Shown: piece by piece, positions 24,429 to 34,919 of the stretch | Layout of the letters: every line of letters begins with the position of its first letter | How positions within the stretch are numbered: position 1 is the first letter of the stretch | Assembly (NCBI RefSeq): GCF_048544455.1 | Contig: NC_133528.1 | Span: 52,109,814-52,173,813, forward strand | DNA: 64,000 nucleotides | Direction: 5' to 3' | Source: Silene latifolia | Lineage: Eukaryota; Streptophyta; Magnoliopsida; Caryophyllales; Caryophyllaceae | The notes under the pieces: generated by a model | Seen by the model: the letters and a program-made list of their open reading frames with translations, nothing else | What the model was told of the DNA's origin: nothing | Databases searched by the model: none | Translations under genes and position numbers: made by a program

Positions 24429-24792
24429 AATCCGAGCGGTTTCAAGAGAATCCGCCCGTCTTCAGGCAATCCGGGCATACTCGTCAATAGACGCCCGTCC
24501 TTATGAGCTGAATTTTTGAAATTTCTGGACTGTTAGCGAATCCGGGCGTCCTGCAATAGAATCCGCCCGTCTTCAAAAAGTCGCCCGTCTTCACTGAAAG
24601 ACGCCCGTCTTTTTGACCGAGGAAAACAAGAAAAATCCTTGGAAAGGAATCCGCCCGTCTTCTCTGAAAGACGCCCGTCCCGCATTTTCAAATCTGCCCG
24701 TCTTTGTTCAAATCCGCCAGTCTTTAGGCGAGAATTCTGAAACCCAGAACAGGCAGAATCCGGGCGTCCCGAAGGAAAGCCGCCCGTCTTCC
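24429..24792 (+). repeat. CGCCCG/CGGGCG motif array upstream of ATHILA ORF-1 (element B)
   Basis: Fourteen motif copies (ATCCGCCCGTC, GACGCCCGTC, ATCCGGGCGTC). The array aligns copy for copy with the array at 32261-32622 in element C, which uses the CGCTCG core instead. The last copy is 28 bp before a TATA box. Confidence 0.9.
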
Positions 24793-24820
24793 CCCTACAT
24801 TTCAAATTTTTCGGGTTTAT

Positions 24821-24826
24821 TATAAA
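24821..24826 (+). promoter_or_regulatory. Putative internal TATA box for ATHILA ORF-1 (element B)
   Basis: TATAAA follows the motif array and lies 308 bp upstream of the ATG at 25134. Positionally equivalent to 1842 in element 1. Confidence 0.45.
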
Positions 24827-25133
24827 CCCCCTCCCACATTCATTTCTTCATTCCTTCATTCAAAACACTACCCATAAACCCCAAAACTCAAAAACCCTCA
24901 TCCTCTCCATTACAAAAACAAGATTCCTCAACAACATTCACCAAAATCAAATCAAAACATCCTTTTAACAACAAATCAATCACTCCTCTTTCAACAAAAA
25001 TCATAACCAAGCACAAAATCTTCAACCTTTGAGTCGATTTTTGAATTCATAAAGGCAAAGCCTTTCATCTTTAAATCGATTTGGGTACACTAGTAAATTG
25101 AAGATTTTCACTCTTTTCTTGGTTTATTCATCA

Positions 25134-26720
25134 ATGGCAAGGACAAAGGGAGCAACAAAAGCAACAAAGGCAAAGGCACCAAAGGCAAAGGCACTCTCAT
25201 CAAGACAAAAGAGTCTTCAAGCAAAGAAAGCATTGGCTATGGTGGTAGCTAGCCCAAACTTGGAAGTGCAACAAGAACAACCTCCCATGGAAGCAACAAT
25301 ATCTTCTACTCCGGAAATTGCTCAACTTTCGAATTATCCGGAGGTAATTTTCATTTCCAAATCCCATAGGGACACTTTTGCCAAGTATGCTAGAAAATCA
25401 TTTCTATCCACCAAGTTTATTTGTGAAGATGCCTTAGATAAGTTGGGTGTCCTTGAGCAAACTAGAGCCTTCTTTAAAGCCATGGGGTTGGAGAAATTGT
25501 TTGAATCAAAAGAATTGACATACCCCTCCCTTACCTTAGAATTTTTGAGTTCTTTGAAAGTTAACAAGGTAGAGACTATGGAAAGCATCGAGTTTCGCCT
25601 AGCTAATGTTAGTAGGCGCATCTCCTTTGAGGAAATGAGTAAAGCTTTGGGTCTTAGTGATTCACCGAGTTATTTCAAGAATGTTGGCAAATATGACCCC
25701 GACCCTCTTTGGGAAGCGATTTCCGGAAGGAAATTTGAGAAATTTCATGCTAGTCGCGCTCTATTAGTCCACCATCCGGGCATTAGAGTATGGCACAAGG
25801 TCATAGGGAACACCATCATTGCAAGAAAAGACACCAACCATTTCACCAAACTCGATTTTGTTCTTCTTGAGTCGGCCTTGAACATTGGAAGGGAATTCAC
25901 CAAGCCTTTCAACTCTCTATGGCTTTTGGTGGATAGATGGCTAAACATTGATTGTGGGAAGCAAGGCACTACCGTTCTTGTGAATGGAGGTCTAGTCACT
26001 ATTTTAGCTAAATACTTTGATCCGAACTTCAACAAAGATAACAAGTACGTGGCGAAGAAGGGTGGTCATCTCATTGATATTGATACTATGATAAACAAGT
26101 ACAAGTGGGTCTCTCATAACCCTCTTGATACCAAGTATGGATGGCTCACAAGTGAGTCTAGATCTTTTACTTTGCCTTCGAAGATTTGTCGTTTAAGTGT
26201 CCACCGGACCAACTATCTCCTTCCCCTTTCAAAAGAGGCCGAATACATTATCCGACAACAAAAGGGTGAAATTGAAATGCCCTCCTCTTCCATTGTCACA
26301 CCACCCTATCCTTTCGAGTACCAAGAGTTCAAGCCCGAAGGTGTTGAAGCAAGAAATGATTATATGACTCTTCTTATGCAAGAGATGCACAAGCAAGCCT
26401 TCAAGGACCGGGAAGATGCTTACTTAGCCCAATATCCACCCCTCCTTCACTTAGCTAGGCAAGGACTACTTGACCCTTCATGTCCTTTGCCTAGTTGGGC
26501 GGATAGGGAAGCCTTCTTTCCGAGTGCATCTAGGGGTGAGTCTCCGGGTGATAATGAGGTTGTCGGTGATGAAGAGGTTGATGATAACATTGATGAAGAA
26601 GCTAGTGAAGAAGGAGAAGAGGATGATGAACAAGGTGAACAAGAAAGTGAAGAGGGAAGAGGTGATGAGTCCACTTCTAATGAGGAAGATGATGATAGTG
26701 ATGATATGATGGAAGATTAG
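25134..26720 (+). CDS. ATHILA ORF-1 family protein, intact (element B)
   Basis: Intact 528-residue ORF. I chose ATG 25134, because element C has its ATG at the same place (32963) and the frame extends only 12 codons further, to a TTG. The N-terminus is MARTKGATKA followed by a Lys/Ala-rich stretch to about residue 40. The family core follows with YPEVIFISKSHRDTFAKYA near residue 64 and YPSLTLEFLSSLK near residue 130. A second conserved block is YLAQYPPLLHLARQGLLDP with PSWADREAFFP. The last 55 residues are almost all acidic or Ser/Gly. A basic head and acidic tail suggest a nucleic-acid or chromatin-associated protein, but that is inference; the family has no proven activity. No signal peptide or transmembrane segment is seen, which argues against an envelope role for this copy. 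It has stayed open while its Gag-protease neighbour acquired six stops. Confidence 0.85.
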   Translation: MARTKGATKATKAKAPKAKALSSRQKSLQAKKALAMVVASPNLEVQQEQPPMEATISSTPEIAQLSNYPEVIFISKSHRDTFAKYARKSFLSTKFICEDALDKLGVLEQTRAFFKAMGLEKLFESKELTYPSLTLEFLSSLKVNKVETMESIEFRLANVSRRISFEEMSKALGLSDSPSYFKNVGKYDPDPLWEAISGRKFEKFHASRALLVHHPGIRVWHKVIGNTIIARKDTNHFTKLDFVLLESALNIGREFTKPFNSLWLLVDRWLNIDCGKQGTTVLVNGGLVTILAKYFDPNFNKDNKYVAKKGGHLIDIDTMINKYKWVSHNPLDTKYGWLTSESRSFTLPSKICRLSVHRTNYLLPLSKEAEYIIRQQKGEIEMPSSSIVTPPYPFEYQEFKPEGVEARNDYMTLLMQEMHKQAFKDREDAYLAQYPPLLHLARQGLLDPSCPLPSWADREAFFPSASRGESPGDNEVVGDEEVDDNIDEEASEEGEEDDEQGEQESEEGRGDESTSNEEDDDSDDMMED

Positions 26721-28557
26721 CAAGCTTTAGAGGCTCCTACTCTCTTGAGGTTTGTCTATTTCTCTCTTTGTTTTATTTATTTATCTTGATCATTGTTGGA
26801 GTAGTCCTAGCACCATAGAGGACTAACACCTCGGCCCCATTGAGGTGTTCTCATTTTATTGTTCCCGCTTTTGAAAATCCAAAATGACAAAATTAGTTTC
26901 ATGCATTGCATCGTGTGTGCATGAGCTACACCCAACCTTAGGACATTAGCAATAATGTCTAACTCGGTTTGGGGAAGTACATGCATACACAACGGGAGGT
27001 AATCTAAATTATCCTCTCCATCATAAACAAAAACCATGCATCATGTAGTGTAGATTAGTGTAGCTTGCATTTAGTGTAGAAATCATGCATCATGTTTGCA
27101 TAATTTCCCATCATTTTGGCCATTGAGGACAATGCCCATATTAGTGTGGGGATGGGGAATTCTAACTTAACTTTTATTCAAAAATCCCAAAAAATTGAAA
27201 ATTTTTGAAAAATCATAAAAATTTGAAAATTGAAAAACCAAAAACAAGTTCATTTCCTTTGTAGTGTAGTCATGTATATTATTGTATATATTGTGTTTGT
27301 TCTATCCTTGTTCACATTGATCGACTACGCCACATCCGAGACATGAGGATATTGAAGACCGCATGTTATGATCTTTCCAATCTCCTTTTTCCTCTTTATG
27401 TTAATGACTATGTGGCTTTATTTTGATTGATGCGGTATAACAATGTGAACTTAGGACTTGCATTTAGTTTATATGTCATATTAGTTGGTAGAATCACTTG
27501 CATTAGGATGTATATAATAGTTGCACCATGGCATATAGTTGCATTTAGATGAAATGTTTTGAAAAAGTGCCTAATTGAGAACTTTGACAAGAGCAACTAA
27601 GCCATTACAAATACTTTTTCAACTTAAGACTTTGCCTACTAGAATGGTTGTAAAACACCCTAGGTTGTGTCATACTAGTGTCTTTCGACCCATGACCCAA
27701 AGCCTAGTCAAGGGTTTGCATGTGAGTCACCTATTCCAACCCCGTGATGCGATGTGGACTTGGTTAACTTGTCTAGGTGACCTTGATTGACCTTGTGGTA
27801 AGGCAACCCAAAAATACTTTCTATCAATAAGTTTGAAGTGCTCACTTCGAAGATTTTGTTATGTGGAAACAATTTATTGACAAGGAAACCTCAAATGTTA
27901 TGAAATGTTGAAATATTGAGAATTTTAGTTGTTTTGATGGAGGCGTACCACTTCGATGTGCTTTGGAGAGGGATCCATTGAATTAGGCCCCCACACGGTT
28001 GTGAATTCAACCGCCCAGAGACAGAGTGACTATCACCCCGAAAAGCTATTGTCTAGAGGTTAACCGGTTGCCTAATAAGCGATTGGCGAAAGCAAAGGAC
28101 ATTAGCAAGGAAGGGACAAACCCCATCTCTAATTTTTGAAATGTGAAAGTTGAATGAGGTCAATTTTTGAATACTAGTCATATCCACCCTTGTTTACAAC
28201 GATTTGAGCATTTCATTCCCAAAAAGCCTTTTTGTCAAGCCACTTTGTCGAGCTTGGGACGATCCATGACCTTTACTTTTGTAGAGAACTCGAGACTTGT
28301 CATGTCATATGCTACTAGAATCATAGGGATCATCATTCCATACCATCTGATCGCTCTTGACGAAAGCATTTGGAAATTGAGGACGAAAGTAGTCTAGTTT
28401 AACACCATTTGGAGGTGATTTAGTGCCATCCTCTTAGCCTTAGTTATTTGTTGAACTAGTATTTGTGAAGGAATATATGCTCTTAAATTTGTTCTCTTTT
28501 AGTTGACTCCGTCACTTGATGAGGAAGTGGCTATTCCTTTTGTAGATGCATCCATTA
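26721..28557 (+). other. Non-coding 3' tail of element B
   Basis: AT-rich sequence with no supportable gene. It aligns in patches with 3479-5370 of element 1 and contains a hairpin plus G-rich tract at 27121-27157. It is cut at 28557, before the polypurine tract. Confidence 0.65.
27121..27157 (+). promoter_or_regulatory. Internal hairpin plus polypurine-like tract (element B)
   Basis: CATTG-AGGA-CAATG (perfect 5-bp stem) is followed by AGTGTGGGGATGGGG. It sits about 400 bp after the ATHILA ORF-1 stop, as in element 1 (3959-3992). Confidence 0.5.
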
Positions 28558-28974
28558 TTTGATGAAATGCGAGCCTATGATTGTAAGATATAAACCAACT
28601 CGATCCATCACAACAATAATTGCTTGCTTATAATTTGAGAATATGTTTGTATGATCAATTCCCATGAATCCCCTATGACCCCATGACACCCTAGTGCCTT
28701 TTATCAATTGTTTACATCCCTTTTTAATCATCTTGCTTTTTTACTTTCATTGCTATTTAGTTTAGTGATCTTCTATTCCAACCCCAAATTGTGACACCCC
28801 TAGACACCGCTAGTTACAATTGAAAATCTCACTTCAGTACCCGTCCCTTGGGATCCGACCTTTAGTTGCCTCTTTACTAATAGTAAAGTTGTTTGTGAAG
28901 CTATAAATATTGTTTTGGTCTAGGTGCTCCTAACGACAAGTACCGAGAACTAAACCTCAAAGAGGGCTCGACCA
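28558..28974 (+). repeat. 5' LTR of element C, right part
   Basis: It begins in mid-LTR at TTTGATGAAATGCG and ends GCTCGACCA before a primer site. Compared with the B LTR it lacks a further internal segment of about 170-180 bp after GAGCCTATGA. It resumes about 28 bp downstream of where the LTR at 18202-19412 broke off, so the two are probably one LTR. Confidence 0.7.
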
Positions 28975-28978
28975 AAAA

Positions 28979-28996
28979 TGGCGTCGTTGCCGGGGA
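28979..28996 (+). other. Primer-binding site, tRNA-Asp (element C)
   Basis: TGGCGTCGTTGCCGGGGA matches the tRNA-Asp complement at 17 of 18 bases (C to T at the sixth). Confidence 0.88.
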
Positions 28997-29115
28997 CGGT
29001 GTTAACTTGATTTAGCTTTTCTTAGATTGTTATTAGTTGTGTCTTTCTTTGCCTTGGGGAAGTAAAACTCCTGCAAGGTTTGTTCTAATTATTTTCAAGT
29101 TGTTTGATATTTTGC

Positions 29116-31922
29116 ATTTCTAGAAGATCACAAGGTAACTTGTTACCCTTTGATCACGAAATTGAAAGGACTTTGACAAACAATAGAAGACTTGCTAGAG
29201 GAACTTTGAGAGGTATTAGTGAGGTTGTAGATATTCAACCAAACGCTATTGAGTTCGTCAACCCTTTTGCAAGAGAAGGTGAGGAGAACCCAACACAAAA
29301 CCCAACACAAAATCAACCCACAATGCCTAAATTTTCATCACATTCCGTACCAACCGAGGAGAACCTACCCAATGGTACTCCCACACCACAACACTTAACC
29401 GGAAATTTCATTGCCAAATCCGCATTTATCCAATTAGTCGAAAGAAGCCAATTTGGGGGGATGCCTAGTGAAGACCCTCACTCTCACATGGAGACTTTTT
29501 GTGACTATTGTGATGCGATCTCACAAACCGGTGTAACTCAAGACCAAATTCGATGGGTCTTATTTCCTTTTTCTCTAATTGGCACCGCAAAACAATGGTT
29601 GAAAGGCCTTGATAAGGCTACTCTCGGAATTGACTCTTGGAAGAAATTGGCTCTAGCTTTCTACAAAAAGTTCTACCCACCGGAAAAGACTAACATGCTA
29701 AGAGCTCAAATTACGGGCTTTAAGCAAAGAGATGAAGAATCCTTCTATGAAGCTTGGGAGCGATTCAAGGGAATTTGTCGCTCATGTCCTCATCATGGAC
29801 TTAGCGAGTGGTTCTTGGTACAACAATTTTGGAATGGTCTTTATGAAGACTCAAGAAACATTCTCAACATGGGATCAAATGGTATGTTCACCAAAGTTGA
29901 CGATAATCAAACTTGGAACAAGATTGAGGAAATGGCGGTCCATAATTCACAATATAGTAGACCTCGCAAGGCTACTAGAGGAGGAAAGCATGAAGTGGAC
30001 TCTATTACTCAATTGGGTGCTCAACTTAGTGCTCACATTGATACCATCAATTTGAAGTTCGAAAAAGCTATGGCTAGACTCGAAGAAGCCTCAAAATCAT
30101 TAAAGCAACATGTTAATGCCATGACGGCATCTTCATCCATCCCAAGTGGGATATGTGAGAATTATGGAACTTTGGGAGATGACCAAAGTGAATGTAGGGG
30201 AACAAATGAACAAGTGAATGCTTTTCAAGCATACAAGAGTGGTACCCCTTATTCAAATTATTACAATGAAAACACCAAATTCCACCCAAATCTCTCATAC
30301 AAAAGCCAAAATGTTCAAAACCCTCAAGCAACATAGACCCCACCTCCCATGAGAAACCAAAATCAAAGACCCTTTTACAACCAAAACCAAGGTTACCAAA
30401 ATCAAACTCCATACAATCAACAAAATGACCAAGGTTTTGATGTTCAAAAAGCGGTCCTCCAAATGCAAAAGAATCAACAAGAGGTTTTCACTCAAATGCA
30501 AAAGGATAGTCAAGCAAAGGAAATCACCATCAACAACATCCTAGCCCACACCAAAATGTTGGAAACCCAATTGACTTAACTAGCATCTTCAAGCTCACAA
30601 AGACAAAAGGGGCAATTACCACCTCAACGTAATCCCCTAAGACATGAAACGGTTAGTGCCATTCACTTGATGAGTGGTACAAGGTATGAAGCACCAAAGA
30701 AGCAAGATGAGGATGAAGTTGTGGAAGCTAGTGACAAAGAAGAAGTTGTGCAAAACTCCAAGGATGGAGAACCATCAAAAGAAGAAGTTTCAAAGAAAAA
30801 TGAAGACAAGGCCAAGGAGAAGGAACCCATTGTGATTAGACTTCCTTTTCCAAGTCGTCAAACTAAGCCCAAATTTGATGACCAACTTGGAAAATTTATG
30901 GAAATTGTGAAGAATTTGGAAGTCTCGATTCCTTTCACGGAATTAATCAATCACGTGCCGGCCTATGCAAAGTACATGAAGGACATCCTTACGAAAAAGA
31001 AGTCGATCCGGAAGCTTGAGACTATCGCCTTCACTAAGGTGAGTAGTGCAATCCTTCAAGGGAGTTCACCTCCGAAACTTAAAGATCCGGGAAGCTTCTC
31101 AATACCGTGTACCATTGGCGACACAACGATCAACAAAGCCCTATGTGATCTAGGGCTAGTGTGAGTGTTATGCCGTATTCGGTAAGTAAAATGTTAGGGA
31201 TGGGAGAGCTTAAATGTACCAATATCACACTCCAAATGGCCGATATATCGACGAAGACACCATTAGGGATATGGGAAGATGTTCCCGTAAGAGTTGGGAA
31301 ATTTTTCAACCCGGTGGACTTTGTCATTGTTGACATGGAAGAAGACTCCAATATTCCAATCATTCTAGGTAGACCTTTCTTGTACACCGCGGGTGCGGTG
31401 ATAGATGTGAAGCATGGAGAGCTCACTCTAGAGGTGGGAGATGAGAGCATAACTTTCAATCTTGACAAGACCATGAGAGCGCCCCGTTTGCATGAACCAT
31501 GTTTTATGGTTGATCATTATAGCCGGAAGGATGAGAGGAAGAAGTCGGAATTCCAATGGAAAAAGAAAGTTGATGATGCTCCATCAAAAGAGCAAGGGAA
31601 TTGTAACAAAGAGAGCTTGAAAAGCTCACCCATGACAAGTGAAGAGGATGGCCTCATTGGCCAAAACGAGAAAGGAGGAGAGTTGTCTCTATCAACTCAA
31701 GAGATCTTTAGTGACCAAGTAGACGAAGTTTGCGGTCTTTGGGACGATGAGTTTGAAGGGATTTTCAATCCCTACATTGGTAATGCTATCGATCAAGACC
31801 AACATAAAGGACAACAAGTGCAAAGATCTATTGAGGATCTTTACCATGATAATGAACAAGCTTTTGACTACTTCTTCAAGGTGTTGAGCAACATCAACAA
31901 CACCTTGAACATGCCCCCATGA
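29116..31922 (+). pseudogene. Athila-like Gag-protease (element C), start lost, two stops, one frameshift
   Basis: Close relative of the B copy along its whole length. The start codon is ATT (29116) where B has ATG. TAG at 30334-30336 and TAA at 30577-30579 interrupt the coiled-coil region. A one-base deletion in the G run at about 31146-31151 shifts the frame exactly at the protease active site (CDLG), after which the other frame runs to 31922. The zinc knuckle has lost two metal ligands compared with B: the second Cys is Tyr and the His is Asp (CENYGTLGDDQSEC). The capsid region itself is open. The stops differ from those in B, so the two copies decayed independently. Confidence 0.9.
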
Positions 31923-32260
31923 CATCTCACTAACGATGAGAGTTTGGTGGAGTCCTCTCCAAACCACCATTTGTAAATATTTCTAACTCCCTAACTTGCA
32001 TTTTAATTCTTACATTGCATTTTTGTCATTTTTGGATTTTTGTGCCTTGATCAAGATATTTATCATTTTTGAGAGAAGTGAGGGAGGGACTAATGATTTT
32101 ATTGATGTGTAGTGCTTTAACTTAGTGTGGGGATAGCAATTGCCTAGGCTATCCATGCCTTTGTAGTGCCCCTACAATGAAGAACACGGGATTTGAAGAA
32201 TGAAAATGACACGGGTTATGCAAGTGCACGGATGGACCTGAATCCGGGTAGACCAGGTGG
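31923..32260 (+). other. Non-coding spacer of element C
   Basis: It corresponds to 24087-24428 in B, with the GTTTGGTGGAGTCCT segment and the TTAGTGTGGGGAT tract near 32125. No gene is seen. Confidence 0.6.
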
Positions 32261-32622
32261 AATCCGAACGGCTTATGGGTAATCCGCTCGTCTTATAGGA
32301 ATCCGAGCGTCTGTGGATGAATCTGTCCGTCCAAACGAGCTGCAAAATGAAAAAATTTGGTCTGTAAGATAATCCGAGCGTCCAAGCTGAGAAGACGCTC
32401 GTCTGAAACTGGCCGCTCGTCTTTGTAGAAAGACGCTCGTCTTTTTGCCAGTGCTGATTTAGCAAAGTTCCTGTAAGAGAATCCGCTCGTCTTAAAGGAA
32501 AGCCGCTCGTCCCACATTCAGAATCCGCTCGTCTTCACTGAAAGACGCTCGTCTTTAGGCGAGTTTTCCTGAAGCCAATTTGAGCTGAATCCGAGCGTCC
32601 CGACAGGAATCCGCTCGTCTTC
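32261..32622 (+). repeat. CGCTCG/CGAGCG motif array upstream of ATHILA ORF-1 (element C)
   Basis: Fourteen positions homologous to the B array, nearly all with the CGCTCG (or CGAGCG) core where B has CGCCCG (or CGGGCG). A weak TATA-like TTTTAATACA follows at 32649. Confidence 0.9.
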
Positions 32623-33405
32623 CCCTGATGTTTTGAATTTTTTGGGTGTTTTAATACACCTTCCCACATTCATTTCATTCATTCATTCATTCAAACACTA
32701 CCCATAAACTCCAAAACCCTAAAACCCTCATCCTCTCCATCACCAAAAACAAGATTTCCTCAACCAAATTCAACAAAATCAATTCCAAAGTTCCTTACAA
32801 CAATAATTAATCACTCCTTTTACAAAATTAATTGATCCAAGCACCAAAATCTTCAACCTTTGAGTCGATTTTTGAAATACAAAGACAAATCCTTTCATCT
32901 TAAATCGATTTGGGTATAATTAGAAATTGAAGATTTTCAATCTTTTCTTGGTGTAATCAACAATGGCAAGAACAAAAGGAGCAACAAAGGCACTCAAGGC
33001 AAAGACACTTTCGAAAAGGCAACAAAGCCTTCAAGCAAAGAAAGCTTCAACAGCTATGGTGGTCTCTAATACAAACTTGGAAGTTCAACAACAACAAGAT
33101 CCTCCCTTGGAAGCAACAACATCAACAACTCCGGAAATCACTCAATTATCAAACTATCCGGAGGTAATTTTCATTTCTAACTCCCATAGGGATACATTTG
33201 CCAAGTATGCTAAGAAAGCCATTTTGCCCACCAAATTCATTTGTGAAGATGCCTTGAACAAATTGGGTGTCCTTGAACAAACAAAAGCCTTCTTTGAAGC
33301 CATGGGGTTAGGTAAATTGTTTACTACAAGAGAATTGACATACCCCTCCCTTACCTTGGAATTCTTAAGTTCATTAAAAGTGACTAAGGTAGAGACTAGA
33401 GAATA

Positions 33406-34880
33406 TGATACTGTCGTTTCGTACCAAAAATAAAATACCTAGATACTACTAACAGAAGTCAGCGGTAAGTAGGGTCGATCTCCACAGGGAGGCGGTGTAC
33501 TATCTATTTGTCAATTTATCTGTCTAATGTCACAATGGGGGTTGAATTGATTGTGTTAACTAAACTAGAGACTAAAGCAAGGGAAATGAATAAGAAAATT
33601 AACAATAATAGAAGGGAGTATGCTAGGAGTCGGTCCACCGTGGCAGCTATACTATCGGAAATACTAAGGCGATTAGACTATTGATAAGAAGAGCTATGGT
33701 CGTCACCTTTCGGTCCTTAAACCGCCCTAAAGCGTAAATAGCTTAGCTTTCGCCCTCACTACAATACCCTATTGTAATTAAGCAAGCCTTCCCTTCCAAT
33801 CTTTCGATCTAGGTCGGGGTTAACTAGATAAATTGGTCTCCTGCATGCATACATTCAACCTAATAACAATTAAATTGCTTAATACAATACTTATCGCAAG
33901 GCTAATCTAATTAAGTCAATTAAAACATCGCTACCACGGTTTCCCTAATCCTAACATACTACGGGGAATTAGCTACTCATGATAAAATAAACAAGAACAA
34001 GAATTAAAAGAGAATTAAACATTAAATTAAGAAAGAAAAGGGAAGAAATGTTAAAAATAATGATCCGAATAAAAAGCAAAGTAACAAAGATGTATCGTTC
34101 CAAGAGAAAAGAGAGAGTCAGAGTGTCTCCGGATAAAAAGAGATGCTTTAAACTGACGTCCTAACTCCTATTTATAAGAAAATAGGAGTAATATTAAACC
34201 TAATGACGGAATTAGAGCAAAAAGCCCAGCCCGTAAAAGATTGTTGCTCGATCGAGCACTTAAGGCTCTCGATCGAGTGATATCCCTTAGCATTCCTCTC
34301 GATCGAGAACAATTCCTCTCGATCGAGGACTTCTTCCCCTTTAATCACTCGATCGAGAAGAAATAGCTCTCGATCGAGCAAATGGGCTCTCGATCGAATA
34401 GGAATAGTTCTCGATCGAGCACTTCTCAGCGCGTAATTCCTGCTTCGCGCACTGAACTTCAAACGGCTGCCATTTCTTCGTTACTTGGGAAAATAGGGCG
34501 TGGTTGGTGGCGTTGGAAAGCTAAGAGGATAAGCTTTCACCACCAACTGGAATCACCTTAATAACTGTTGTATAACTCGAGATATAGCTCTTACAAGCAG
34601 AAACTAGCAAATTGAAGCACTCTCTTGGCTCGCCTAACTTCCTTACTCCAATGCGCATCTCAAAATAGTACTTTCCAAGCTCCGACTCAACTCATCTCCT
34701 AAATGCATGCGTAGGGACATGTTTTAGGCTTGATTCCGCATCTCTAAGCTCATTCCTGCAATTAATACAAGAACTTCCAAAGTATGCAATTCGGGGCATA
34801 TTCGTAGCAAATAACTACTAAAATAGCATAAAGATGCGTGCAAGAATCGACTAAAAAGACTATATAAAATGCACGTATCA
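33406..34880 (-). repeat. 3' LTR of element F
   Basis: Next to the polypurine tract, hence the 3' LTR in the sense of the element. It contains the CTCGATCGAG array at 34246-34421 and TATAAATA (minus strand) at 34169-34176, 70 bp downstream of the array in the transcription direction. Confidence 0.92.
34246..34421 (-). repeat. CTCGATCGAG palindrome array in the F LTR
   Basis: Eight copies of the 10-bp palindrome CTCGATCGAG (one with a changed end) at roughly 24-bp spacing. The copy in the other LTR is at 39290-39465. It lies immediately upstream of the TATA box in the sense of the element. Confidence 0.92.
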
Positions 34881-34919
34881 AATCTCCCCAAACCAAACCT
34901 TTACTCGTCCTCGAGTAAA
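34881..34919 (-). promoter_or_regulatory. Polypurine tract with adjacent hairpin (element F)
   Basis: Read on the minus strand: TTTACTCG, loop AGGA, CGAGTAAA, then GGTTTGGTTTGGGGAGATT next to the LTR. Stem and tract are the same as in element 1 (5554-5591), apart from the loop and the last bases. Confidence 0.85.

Larger units (their letters stand above)
19413..28557 (+). mobile_element. Athila-like element B, inserted in the 5' LTR of element C; 3' LTR lost
   Basis: Complete 5' LTR, tRNA-Asp primer site, Gag-protease, motif array, intact ATHILA ORF-1 and a long non-coding tail. The tail ends abruptly at 28557 (the text corresponds to about 5360 in element 1) and joins the middle of an LTR, so the polypurine tract and 3' LTR of B were deleted. 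No RT, RNase H or integrase is present between protease and ATHILA ORF-1. Confidence 0.75.

Noticed and set aside
34246..34421. Regularly spaced palindromes suggesting a CRISPR array
   Set aside because: The repeats are too short (10 bp) and the spacing irregular, they sit within LTRs, and the context is a plant genome with no Cas genes.
34172..34462. Identical 96-codon minus-strand ORF in both LTRs of element F (34172-34462 and 39216-39506)
   Set aside because: It lies in U3 upstream of the TATA box in the sense of the element, so the LTR transcript would not carry it from its own start. Its Leu-Asp-Arg repeats are just the palindrome array translated.
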